Shown here one piece after another: positions 46,701 to 61,700 of a stretch of 64,000 nucleotides of DNA (position 1 is the stretch's first letter; every line of letters begins with the position of its first letter). Source of the DNA: Siphonodentalium dalli (Eukaryota; Mollusca; Scaphopoda; Gadilida; Siphonodentaliidae); contig CP136065.1 in the NCBI GenBank assembly GCA_032622095.1, forward strand, positions 218,716,151-218,780,150, written 5' to 3'. The notes below the pieces were generated by a model. It was not told the origin of the DNA. It saw only the letters and a list, made by a program, of their open reading frames with translations, and did no database searches. The position numbers and the translations under genes were made by a program.

Positions 46701-49700
46701 ACAGGCATTAAAAACGTAGCTAAATCAGGCTATGATCGACAAAATGAGCTACTAGTAAATAGATCATTTTGCATGTGTGCCAACCTGTTGATAACAAACA
46801 ATTACAGTGAGTTACACAATACACATATTCTCAAATTAAATCCCTATCGACTGCGTTGGAACCAGAGCTGTTAAGTTTCACGGATTGTCCGTGAGACTCA
46901 CGGATTGCCATTGCAATTCCGCTAATACGGATAACCCCAAATTTCTCACAGATTCAGCAAAACCCCGCATTCGAAATCCCCAAAAACAATTTATTTATTT
47001 TTTGAATTAATGAAATTGCGGGGATTCCCAAAATGACAGGGATTTCCTTATTTCCGGTACTGTAAATACCCACTCATCAACAATTCAACATTCACTTTTG
47101 ATGTTCTCTCTGATTGAAGTGGTGAACTGTAACTAATATTAATTGTGAGGCCTCATATTTGGGCATACCTCCCGCAAAAATCTCCCGGATTGACATTTTC
47201 AAAACTTAACAGGTCTGGTTGGAACCGTCATGAGACCGCGTTCAAAACTGACCAACTCAGTTCTAGTTTTCATGCAATGCGGACATAACATTACTTCAAC
47301 GTACTAGTAGTTGTATTTTCCTCAACAAAGTGGAGATAACCACCAATGCAACATAAAATGGTGGAGGTGGTCATAAACGAAACAGAACACTTCCTTGGAT
47401 TCCACCAGCTAATCATTGGGATATCTTTATGACCGCCCAACATTGACAATTTGACAGGCCTGTTTTGTCCGCCAGCGATATGATGGACGAATATATTGTC
47501 TGCAGACTTCCAAAATGCAACTCAGGCTTGTTTAGCATAAGGCAAATTTCTGCTACTTACTAGTAACACATTGACTACCGACTACAAGTTATCCCATAAT
47601 TGAATGGGAGTCAGCAGTCAACTTGTTAACAGGGCTGGCATATTATTTTATATACTGTTTACATTGCAGGCTCACAGTCAGCAAGATGCATGAGTGGGTA
47701 TGGCACTCCAGCTAATTTTAGGACTGCTAAAGAACTTGATATTGAGTATCTGAGAACCTACAATGACTTGCCTTCACCTACAGGATCATATCAAGAGAAA
47801 TCTAGCAAGCACCAGATGAAAATCAACATCGGCTTACTTCTCAGCATAGCATTTTGTGCATTCACTACATTTGTAGTAAGTAAATCTTAAAGAGAATAAA
47901 TTTTTTTCAGTAAAATTTGTTTTACCTACTTCACCACATGAAACCACACAAAGTTTATCTTCTGTTTTTCGGACACTTTTTTCTCAAAATGGGCAGACAG
48001 CCCAGTAGAAAGGTTTTTTAGCTCAACTTTCTTTGTAAGTTTGAGCTATTGCCATGGGTTGGCGTCCGTGTGTGTGCGTGTGTCCAACGACAGTTTCCTT
48101 TGGCGCGGGCTACAGGTTGTACCTTTGGTCTGATCTTTATGAAATTTGTCATGAATGTTGACATTGACATGTAAATGGGAACGAGTCATTTTGGGGTCAT
48201 TCGGCCAAAAAACATGGCTGCCAGCAGCCATCTTGGATTTCAAAATCAAATCCATTGGCGCGGTCTACAGGTCGTACTGTTCTTCTGATCATCATGAAAT
48301 TTGTCATGGATTTTAATATTGACATGTAGATGGGAAAGAGTCATTTTGGGGTCGTTTGGTCAAAAAACATTTTTGGATTTTACTCTTTGCATGACTAAAT
48401 CCTTTGGCGCGGGATACAGGTCGTAGCTTTGGTCGGATCTTCATGAAATTTGTCATGGATGTTAACAATGACATGTAGATGGGAACGAGTCCTTTTGGTG
48501 TCATTCGGCCAAAAAACATGGCTGCCAGCAGCCATCTTGGATTTTACTCTTTGCATGACAACATCATTTGGCGCGGGCTACAGGTCGTACCTTTGGTCAG
48601 ATCATTATGAGATTTGTCATGGCTGTTGACATGTAGATGGGAACGAGTCATTTTGGGGTCATTCGGCCAAAACACATGGCTGCCAGCAGCCATCTTGGAT
48701 TTTACTCTTTGCATGACAACATCATTTGGCGCGGGCTACAGGTCGTACCTTTGGTCAGATCATTATGAGATTTGTCATGGCTGTTGACATGTAGATGGGA
48801 ACGAGTCATTTTGGGGTCATTCGGCCAAAACACATGGCCGCTGGCGGCCATCTTGGATTTCAAAATTAAATCCATTGGCGCGGTCTACAGGTCATACTGT
48901 TCGTCTGATCATCATGAAATTTGTCATGGATGTTAATATTGATATGTAGATGGGAACGAGTTATTTTGGGGTCGTTCGGCCAAAAAACATGGCCGCCAGC
49001 AGCCATCTTGGATTTTACTCTTTGCATGACTAAATCCTTGGGCGCGGGCTACAGGTCGTTGCTTTGGTCGGATCTTCATGAAATTTGTTATGGATGTTAA
49101 CAATGACATGTAGATGGGAACGAGTCATTTTGGGGTCATTCGGCCAAAAAACATGGCCGATTGCAGCCATCTTGGATTTCAAAATTAAATCCATTGGCGC
49201 GGTCTACAGGTCCTACCGTTCGTCTGATCATCATGAAATTTGTCATGGTTGTTAATATTGACATGTAGATGGGAACGTGTTGGTTTGGGGTCATTCGACC
49301 AAAAAACATGGCCACCAGCAGCCATCTTGGATTTTACTCTTTGCATGACTAAATCCTTTGGCGCGAACTACAGGTTGTACCTTTAGTCTGATCTCTATGA
49401 AATTTGTCATGAATGTTAACATTGACATGTAGATGGGAACGAGTCATTTTGGTGTCATTCGGCCAAAAAACATGGCCGCCAGCAGCCATCTTTGATTTTA
49501 CTCTTTGCATGACTAAATCCTTTGGCACGGGCTACAAGTCGTATTTTGGTCTGATCATAATGAGATTTGTCATGGATGTTAACAATGACATGTAGATGGG
49601 AAACGGGTCATGTTGAGGTCATTCGCCAAAAAAACATATTCGGCAGCAGTATTTTACTCTTTACATGATTAAATCCTTTGACATAGGGTACAAGTCGTAT

Positions 49701-52700
49701 CTTTTGTCGGATCATCATGAAATTTGTCATGGATGTTATCAATGACATGTAGATGGGAACGAGTCCTTTTGGGATCATTCGGCCAAAAAACATGGCCACC
49801 AGCAGCCATCTTGGATTTTACTCTTTGTATAACTAGGCCTTTCAACTTTCCTAATCACTCCATTGACTGTAACACATGAAATTATTCCCTTTCGAAGTTG
49901 AGCTACAGTGTCATTGACACTTTCATATTTTGTAAAGTTTGAGCTGTTGCCATGGCTTGGTATCCATCGTGCGTGTGTGAGGTGTCTACAATACAGGCTA
50001 CAGATCGTACCTTTGGTTGGATCATTATGAAATTTGACATATAGATGGGAACTAGTCATTTTGGGGTCATTCTGAAAAAACATGGCCACCAGCAGCCATC
50101 TTGGATTTCAGAACTCAATCCATTAGCACGGGCTACAGGTCGTACTGTTCATCGTATCATCATGAAAGTTGTCAGGGATGTTAATATTGACATGTAGATG
50201 GGAATGAGTAATTTCGGGGTCGTTCGGCCAAAATACATGGCCGCCAGCATCCATTTTGGATTTTACTCTTTGCATGAGTAAATCCTTTGGCACGGGCTAT
50301 AGGTCGTACCTTTAGTCGGATCATCATGAAATTTGTCACGGATGTTGACAATGACATGTAGATGGGAATGAGTAAATTTTGGGTCGTTCGGCCAAAAAAC
50401 ATGGCCGCCAGTAGCCATCTTGGATTTAACTCTTTGCATGACTAAGTCCTTTGGCACGGACTACAGGTCGTACCTTTGGTCGGATCATCATGAAATATGT
50501 CATGGATGTTAACAATGACAGCTCCAGTGAGTGCATTCTAGTTGTGTTATGTTTTCATTTACATCAGGTTGAATAAATGCTTTTTAATAGAACTATTTAA
50601 ATCTGAGCCTTTCCATGTCCCCTGAGTGTCACTATGACCGGCACAGACTGATTGGTGTCTTGTCATATCAAGTTCAGTACTCTTGGGCAGGGTTCGCGCT
50701 GCCACTTGCCAAAATGGCAAAAATAATTCACATTTGGCAAAAAATATTTTCATTTGGCAAAAGTTTTGGCAAGTCACTTTTTAATTCCTCAATAAAGTTG
50801 AAAAATATCGGTCAATCAATACCATTAATTTAGGAAACTATTACAATAGAATTATATTAGTGGTGTTTTAATGGTTTCGGAAAAGTTAACACCTCCATTA
50901 AGATGAAGTTAATCTGGTAACATTATTATCGATGGGTCAGGCCTGGCAATATGGCGCGAGCGATTTTATCGCTCGCGCGTCGCCCGCGCAATTTCAATTT
51001 GGCGTGGGCGATATATCGCTCGCGCAACATTCACTACCCAACATACTTTTGCAGTCGTAATTTTGATGAGTTATCCGTTTGAAAACATATAAGGCAACGC
51101 GACATCGCATCTTTGAAGCAGGAGACACATGCTATGTTAACAGTCGGCTACCACCGGTATATCTAATTAGGCCAAACCATGCTACACACCCGTCACCAGT
51201 GACAGACTGACGATTACATGACCTAACTGTGAACGTGCAGTGCTACCCACAAATCATACCTTACCACAAGGTAGTTTGATGAGCGCTGTTGACAGCGATG
51301 GGTGGGGCTACGAAGGAATCCGCCAATCGCGCAACAGTGCTCGCTGACATGTAAACAAATGAGGTGAATGAAGTGACGAAAACAAAGAATAAATATCGCA
51401 ATATCGTGCGATTAATTACATGAAATGAGTGATTTATACATAGCACGGATGGGTTATGAGATGATACAAACATAGAAGTGATTTAATTTATGATATGTAC
51501 GGAATAATGTATGTTTTGACGCGATAGAAGTGGACGAAATTTCACAAATGTACGGAAGCCGCGAATGTACCGATGGATTATATAGATAAAAGTATGGAAC
51601 AAATAAATGCATGATATAATGATTGATTCTGGTTAGGTAACTTGGTCACTCAGGTATAAAGGAACAAACACAAACATATCATGTACATGTATGTACAATA
51701 TATGCATGGCATAATGATTGATTCTGGTTAACTTACAATAATATCTTACCATGATGTCACCTCATACATGTATTATACAGTATAACAGCATGTAATATAT
51801 GATATAAATATATTATAATGATTGATTGATTCTGGTTAACCATTAGGTCACTTGGATCAGGCATAAAGGAACAAACACAACAATACCATATATGCAAGAC
51901 ATGGTATAACATTTATAAAAGTACTTTATTAAACATTAATAAGTTATACAACATTCATTGATAATTTCACAATTAATATATGATTATAAATTAATTAAAT
52001 TTAAATATTATCACTTACCACATAATAAGTTATATGCAATATGACATATGTCAGTTTACTTGTATTTCATATGTTACAACATTAATACCCCATAAAACAG
52101 AAATTGCCCCTGCAAAATATTTTAGCCCCTGCAAAGTATTTTGGCGAGGGCGAATTTTAACCCCTGCAGATTTTTCATAAGGCCAGCACTGATGGGTGGA
52201 TGGATTACCAGTATTTAGTGTGGTGGTGGTGGTGTTTAAATAGCTAACCATCTTGTGATGTTCCCTTCTGATGAAGCAACTCTTCTTCAATTTTATTGTT
52301 CAGTGATTGGTTTATTGTTGTATGATAAACCACAATAGATATGCGAGTATAATTATTAACTAACTGCTTTCCTATCGATATCAAACGTCGTTCAAACCGT
52401 GAGTGTCGAAATATAAAACTCAATCAAGGTTGCAGAAAATGATACTATCAGGGATAACATTTGGCAAATTCTAATTGGATTTGGCAAAAAATATTTTCAT
52501 TTGGCAAAAGTAAATTTCGGTCCAGCATGGACCCTGCTCTTGGGTGCTAAATAAATGTGCTGGAATAATATGTTGGCCATCACTATTACTTGGTCATGAT
52601 ATAAATAGTGAAAATGCCATCACTATTAATAATTTTAGGGGTAAATGTAAGCCAGCATGTTTATTCAGCCATCATGTTTATTTGGCACCTGAGAGTACCT

Positions 52701-55700
52701 GATATCGATTTTAAATGTAAACTGAGCTTCCTGTACGCTTTCAAAACCCCTTAGTCTTCTCGCATCCAAACGGCCAAGAATTATTAAGCATTTGAGTTAT
52801 TACCATGTTTTAGACCTAAATAGGTTCATGACTACATGATCCTTCCCAAGGTTCTTACCCGTAACATATCAGGGTCAAGCCTTGAAATAGTGTGTCTGTC
52901 ATTTGCAGAATGAGGTCCCCAGAGGGTGAATTTAGTGATGCTACCCCGCATAGCAGGCTAGCATCACCAAATTCACCCTCTGGGAACCTCATTCTGCTGA
53001 GGTGTAAGCAGAATGAGGTCCCCAGAGTGTGAATTTGGTGATGCTAGCCCGCTATGCGGGGGTAGCATCACTAAATTCACCCTCTGGGGACCTCATTCTG
53101 CAAATGACAGACACACTATTTCAAGGCTTGATCAGGGTTGTCTTGCACAAAGCTGGATATAGTGTGTCTCATTTGCATAATGAGGTCCCCAGAGGGTGAA
53201 TTTGGTGATGCTATCCAACACAGTGGGCTAGCATCATCAAATTCACCCTCTGGGGACTTATTCTTAGGCCTCATCTTCTGGAAAGTATCTATAGTCTCAA
53301 AATTAAAATTGTTTTTAGTCACTTTTTCCCATATGATCAGTTTCTATATCCCCTAATTTTCAGAAGATAAAATGCGTAAAAGTGAGTAATGGGTGAATAT
53401 CACCAATTTCAACTGGGGAACTTCAATCTGATCCTAGGTCTCCCATAGCAGTTGAGGCTGAAGCAGAATGAGGTTCCCAGAGGGTGAATTTGGTGGTGCT
53501 AGCCTGCTGTGCAGGATAACTTCGCTAAATTCACCCTCTGGGGGGCCTCATTCTGCAAATGACACTATTTGCAGACTTGCAAGGTTCTTTCTCATAACAT
53601 TGTATCAGGGTCGTTCTACATGTATTGTATTTTATCATTATAGAATATAACCCTCCTAATGCTGATCATGTTCTTTGCTTCAGGCGCACAAGAATGACCT
53701 CTTCTATTTCCGACCTGAAATAAAATACAAGGATATAAAAATAAATGCAGATGCAGTAGGTAAGTCAGAACTAAAATTAATACATAAGCTCGCCGATCGG
53801 AAGACAAATTTTGAATGGAGCACGGTCTCAATGGCACAATTCACATTACATACTGATTCCTAATTATATTACATACTGATTCCTAATTATATTACATACT
53901 GATTCACAACTATATTACAATCTGATTCACATTACATACTGATTCCTAATTATATTACATACTGATTCCTAATTATATTACATACTGATTCACAACTATA
54001 TTACAATCTGATTCACATTACATACTGATTCCTAATTATATTACATACTGATTCCTAATTATATTACATACTGATTCACAACTATATTACAATCTGATTC
54101 ACATTACATACTGATTCCTAATTATATTACATACTGATTCCTAATTATATTACATACTGATTCACAACTATATTACAATCTGATTCACATTACATACTGA
54201 TTCCTAATTATATTACATACTGATTCACAATGCATACTGATTCACAACTATAATACATACTGATTCACATTACATACTGATTCACAATTATACATACTGA
54301 TTCACAACTATATTACAATCTGATTCACATTACATACTGATTCACAACTATATTACAATCTGATTCACATTACATACTGATTCCCAACTATATTACAATC
54401 TGATTCACATTACATACTGATTCACAACTATATTACAATCTGATTCACATTACATACTGATTCCCAACTATATTACAATCTGATTCACATTACATACTGA
54501 TTCCTAATTATATTACATACTGATTCACATTACATACTGATTCACAATTATACATACTGATTCACAACTATATTACATACTGATTCACATTACATACTGA
54601 TTCACATTACATACTGATTCACATTACATACTGATTCCAAATTATATTACATACTGATTCACATTACATACTGATTCACAATTATACATACTGATTCACA
54701 ACTATATTACATACTGATTCACATTACATACTGATTCACATTACATACTGATTCACATTACATACTGATTCCAAATTATATTACATACTGATTCACATTA
54801 CATACTGATTCACAATTATACATACTGATTCACAACTATATTACATACTGATTCACATTACATACTGATTCACATTACATACTGATTCACAACTATATTA
54901 CATACTGATTCACATTACATACTGATTCCAAATTATATTACATACTGATTCACATTACATACTGATTCCTAATTATATTACATACTGATTCACATTACAT
55001 ACTGATTCACAATTATTCATACTGATTCACATTACATACTGATTCCAAATTATATTACATACTGATTCACATTACATACTGATTCCAAATTATATTACAT
55101 ACTGATTCACATTACATACTGATTCACAATTATTCATACTGATTCACATTACATACTGATTCCAAATTATATTACATACTGATTCACATTACATACTGAT
55201 TCCAAATTATATTACATACTGATTCACATTACATACTGATTCCAAATTATATTACATACTGATTCACATTACATACTGATTCACAATTATACATACTGAT
55301 TCACAACTATATTACATACTGATTCACATTACATACTGATTCACATTACATACTGATTCACATTACATACTGATTCCAAATTATATTACATACTGATTCA
55401 CATTACATACTGATTCACAATTATACATACTGATTCACAACTATATTACATACTGATTCACATTACATACTGATTCACATTACATACTGATTCACAACTA
55501 TATTACATACTGATTCACATTACATACTGATTCCAAATTATATTACATACTGATTCACATTACATACTGATTCCTAATTATATTACATACTGATTCACAT
55601 TACATACTGATTCACAATTATTCATACTGATTCACATTACATACTGATTCCAAATTATATTACATACTGATTCACATTACATACTGATTCCAAATTATAT

Positions 55701-58700
55701 TACATACTGATTCACATTACATACTGATTCACAATTATTCATACTGATTCACATTACATACTGATTCCAAATTATATTACATACTGATTCACATTACATA
55801 CTGATTCCAAATTATATTACGTACTGATTCACATTACATACTGATTCACAATTATTCATACTGATTCACATTACATACTGATTCCAAATTATATTACATA
55901 CTGATTCACATTACATACTGATTCCAAATTATATTACATACTGATCCACATTACATACTGATTCACATTACATACTGATTCACATTACATACTTATTCAC
56001 AATTATACATACTGATTCACAACTATATTACATACTGATTCACATTACATACTGATTCCTAATTATATTACATACTGATTCACATTACATACTGATTCAC
56101 AATTATACATACTGATTCACAACTATATTACATACTGATTCACATTACATACTGATTCACAACTATAATACATACTGATTCACATTACATACTGATTCAC
56201 AACTATATTACATACTAGTACTGATTCACATTACATACTGATTCACAACTATAATACATACTGATTCACAACTATATTACATACTGATTCACAACTATAT
56301 TACATACTGATTCACATTACATACTGATTCACAACTATAATACCGCTGAGTGCTCAATACTTAAAAATTTAAAATTAATACATACTGATTCACATTACAT
56401 ACTCATTCAGAACTATAATACACGCTGAGTGCTCAATACTTAAAATTTAAAATTAATACATACTGATTCACATTACATACTCATTCACAACTATAATACA
56501 TACTGATTCACATTACATACTGATTCACAATTATACATACTGATTCACAACTATAATACATACTGATTCACATTACATACTGATTCACAATTATACATAC
56601 TGATTCACAACTATAATACATACTGATTCACATTACATACTGATTCACAACTATATTACATACTGATTCACATTACATACTGATTCACAACTATAATACA
56701 TACTGATTCACAACTATATTACATACTGATTCACAACTATATTACATACTGATTCACATTACATACTGATTCACAACTATAATACCGCTGAGTGCTCAAT
56801 ACTTTAAAATTTAAAATTAATACATACTGATTCACATTACATACTCATTCAGAACTATAATACACGCTGAGTGCTCAATACTTAAAATTTAAAATTAATA
56901 CATACTGATTCACATTACATACTCATTCACAACTATAATACCGCTGAGTGCTCAATACTTAAAATTTAAAATTAATACATACTCATTCACATTACATACT
57001 CATTCACATTACATACTCATTCACAACTATAATACACGCTGATTCACATTACATACTGATTCACAATTATACATACTGATTCACAACTATAATACATACT
57101 GATTCACATTACATACTCATTCACAACTATAATACACGCTGATTCACATTACATACTGATTCACAATTATACATACTGATTCACAACTATAATACATACT
57201 GATTCACATTACATACTGATTCACAACTATATTACATACTGATTCACATTACATACTGATTCACAACTATATTACATACTGATTCACATTACATACTCAT
57301 TCACAACTATAATACACGCTGATTCACATTACATACTGATTCACAATTATACATACTGATTCACAACTATAATACATACTGATTCACAACTATAATACAT
57401 ACTGATTCACATTACATACTCATTCACAACTATAATACACGCTGATTCACATTACATACTGATTCACAATTATACATACTGATTCACAACTATAATACAT
57501 ACTGATTCACATTACATACTGATTCACAACTATATTACATACTGATTCACATTACATACTGATTCACAACTATATTACATACTGATTCACAACTAAATTA
57601 CATACTGATTCACAACTAAATTACATACTGATTCACATTACATACTGATTCACAACTATATTACATACTGATTCACAACTATATTACATACTGATTCACA
57701 ACTAAATTACATACTGATTCACATTACATACTGATTCACAACTATATTACATACTGATTCACAACTATATTACATACTGATTCACAACTAAATTACATAC
57801 TGATTCACAACTAAATTACATACTGATTCACATTACATACTGATTCACAACTATATTACATACTGATTCACAACTATATTACATACTGATTCACATTACA
57901 TACTGATTCACAACTATATTACATACTGATTCACAACTATATTACATACTGATTCACAACTAAATTACATACTGATTCACATTACATACTGATTCACAAC
58001 TATAATACCGCTGAGTGCTCAATACTTAAAAATTTAAAATTAATACATACTGATTCACATTACATACTGATTCACAACTATAATACATACTGATTCACAA
58101 CTATATTACATACTGATTCACAACTAAATTACATACTGATTCACATTACATACTGATTCACAACTATAATACCGCTGAGTGCTCAATACTTAAAAATTTA
58201 AAATTAATACATACTGATTCACATTACATACTCATTCACAACTATAATACACGCTGAGTGCTCAATACTTAAAATAAAAAATTAATACATACTGATTCAC
58301 AATTGATACATACTCATTCACATTACATACTCATTCACATTACATACTCATTCACATTACATACTCATTCACAACTATAATACATTCTGAGTTCTCAATA
58401 CTTAAAATTGCCTATCATAAACTTTTTATTGGGGCCTTCAGTAAATTTACATCACCTCTATGCCCAGATATTGAGTTTTTGTCAAATAAAATTAAAATAT
58501 TTTGACACTATTGGATTATATAACTAAACTTCACATTGATATATGTTGAATTTTATCCTAAGATCAAATAGACCACAGTATTTCAGAAAAATTAAAAAAA
58601 CCAAAAAAAATATATCTACCTACCCTAATTCTCAGAGAGGGTGGTACCCCAAACACAGGTATAATTTTGTTTGGCCTTATGCAGTAACATACTAATCTGT

Positions 58701-61700
58701 TAGAGCTCTTGTTTGACTTGGATATTTGTGAATTTAGCTTGTAACACGAGCTTGAATGATCGGATTTGGTTGTGCTTTGGTGTTTGGGGGAAATGATACC
58801 CACATTTAGAAAATAATATTTGTTTCCATCCATATGTGTACAAATATTTAGTATTGCCACTCTCTAAAATGAGCATTGGGGGAATATGCCACGCTTGGCG
58901 TTACACTTGTTTCATTGCATGTTGATTTTGTGGCCAACCCACGAAATGAACTAATAATAGATCCCCACATATTTTACAGCAATATGATCCACTTCCAATT
59001 GTTTCAAGTGATTGATTGTATGACAGACATTTCATTGCCTTCAGTTTAAGAATAATAATCTGTGATATCTTCGTACCAGAACTGCTGTTCAATTTTAAGG
59101 AATGGACGATAAAAAATGTACTTTTTCATTTGGAGAATCAATTACCCTTTTCGTGAAGGGAGCTTCATTGTTGCATCATTAAAGGTCCTGTACCAGGGCA
59201 TTCTCTTATGCAAGTCTCACATAGGGAGCCTCGCATATATAAGAGAATGCACTGGCTTACAAGGTCAAGGTAAACATTGTTAGGCGAATGTATTTTATTA
59301 TATATGCGAGGCTCCCTGTGGGATACTCGCATATATAAGAGAAGGCATTGGCACAGGGTTTTTCGCAACATTTCAGGAAGCTCCAGTCATAGAAGGGTTA
59401 AATAACATAAGGATAATTCACAGAATTTAACAGTAGCTGTTAGTGTTTCAGGGATAAGTTGTTGAAGTACATTTTACTACCTTATCATGTCTCTATTCTT
59501 GGTTCTCACAGGATACCAGTTACTATTATAATATTTACGACAATGGTGAGACCTCCAGTTCTTTGTTTTAAAAATGTTTAATTATTTTTCTTGTTTGTTA
59601 TTTTCATTTATGTTTGTTCTGTTTCTCAATTCCAGTTGCATTTGAACATTTCGCATCAAAGAATATGAATCCTTCTTCACTTGTATTATTTGTCATCTGC
59701 TTTTATTTCCTGAACATTAATCGACAAGTAATCGACTCCTTAACCACAGCAGAATTATGGGTAACTTTTCAGGATTTAGTCGGAAATATGGCTTGTTGCC
59801 ATTCATCGGAAAGCTCTCCTCGAGAGCTTTCCTATGAATGGCAACAAGCCATATTTCCGGCTAAATCCTGAAAAGTTACCCGTAATTCTGCTGTGGTTAA
59901 GAAGTTGATTACTTAGGGCATTACTGTACCATTCCAATGAATACTTTTATAACTGAGTCGGAGCATCAATTTAGTGAAGAAAGGGTTAAAAACTCAACCT
60001 TCCATTTACTCACAGTTAGAAAATTTGATCGGTAATGGCTAAAATGTTCTGAAAGATAAATTACACATAATGTCTGCATAATGCTATAGGATTTCATTAT
60101 GTAAAGTTAGTATCTATATGTACATTAATTTATGAAACATCAATCAAAAGTAAGAACAAAGTTGAAACAAACACAATCCAACTGTTCATAAGTGATGTGT
60201 TGTACTGGCTACTTCGTAACAGAATTCTGTCTTTTATTGGGTTATATCACTCTCTTTCTCAAGGTACATCAAGCCAGTGATGAATAAAATTCATAGATAA
60301 TTCACATACATGTGTAGCTGCTTCAACCTAACCTAGTTATGTAGGTTGCTTGGCTACATACAGCAACTATGGCCATATCATGATGCTGCCCCCCCCCCCC
60401 CCCCCACCCAATGAATTTTAGTGATATACTAGGTCACAGGTCCCTGACACCAAATTAGTCACACATAACACTAAAAGTACCTATCCTGAGCCTGTGAATG
60501 AAACACTCATATTCCTTGAATAATTACCTTCATTTTGGTATATGAGTTTGATACCACTGGAGATGGGACAAAACAAAGGCTCAGTCATACGATAGACCAT
60601 AAAGACAATAATATAAGAAAATGGAATACTAGTATATCAATTACGGTCATGAGAATAGACAGTCTAGGTCGCCCATTTTTTTCGATGGTCTCGGGGAAGA
60701 TAATCCAATATGGTTGATCTATATATCAAAATGTAGGGAATTATTATAGGAATATGATTATTCTACCATTATTATTTATATCTATTATTGCATCTCTGGC
60801 CACATTTTGTGGACTCGTAGTGAAAATTCTCAATTTGAAGAGTTAAGAACCTTGTCTTACATATATATCAGATTTATTGATGTACGGACTCATTGTATGA
60901 GTGTTCATCAATTCAAATGTGCTTGCTTCAGGGAGCGCGAACAAATTCTCATCGAAATTTCCCTCAACTTTGATCAGACTTGAAAATCAGTCCTGATTTC
61001 ATCCATGTCGGGGTTAGAACCCGCGGCAGGGACCTGTGGACTGGGTTACTTATCTAGACTCTTCAGAATTCATACCTCATTGGTCAGTGTCTAATGACTT
61101 GATGCTCATTGCCTGTCTACTAGATGCTGGTATGTATTTTTTCTATTGGGTGATTTTGTGACATCTTATTTCTTTTTCTATTGCAGGAAAAATGTAGCCA
61201 TTATGAATTTTATGTAAGTATATTCTACTTATCCCAATAAGCCATTTCATTGCTCATTAGCTCTATGATAATTATACTTAAAGAAAATTGGGACGTGAAC
61301 TGTATTGACTTTGTCTGTCTGTCCATCCGTCTGAGTATATATCTCTGCCATGGATTATTGAATGTTAATGAAATTTGGTATGGAGCTTGGCCATCATGAT
61401 TGCTTTCAAAAGAGGTGCAAATGGTGTTCGCATTTTCCATTCAAGAGTTATCATTCTTTTTTTATCTAGAAATCTTTTATTTCTTCAACATGGCTGCTGC
61501 CAAAATGAGGAGCAAGTGACATTCTCTTTTTCCATTGTAGATTTATCCTTCTTTGGAAATCTGGAAATCTTGGAGGTTTTTTTTCCAACCGTGCAGATAT
61601 CTCAGCCATAGAACTATGGATGTTTGTCATCATGACTGTTTAAAAAGAGTGCCCAATGATGCTTTCATTTTCCATTCAAGAGTTATCCTTCTTTTTTTAT

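Noticed and set aside
47684-47716. Upstream ATG (ATGCATGAGTGG) as the start of gene 2
   Set aside because: It stops after nine codons; the exon joins in frame with the 40723 exon, so no local start is needed.
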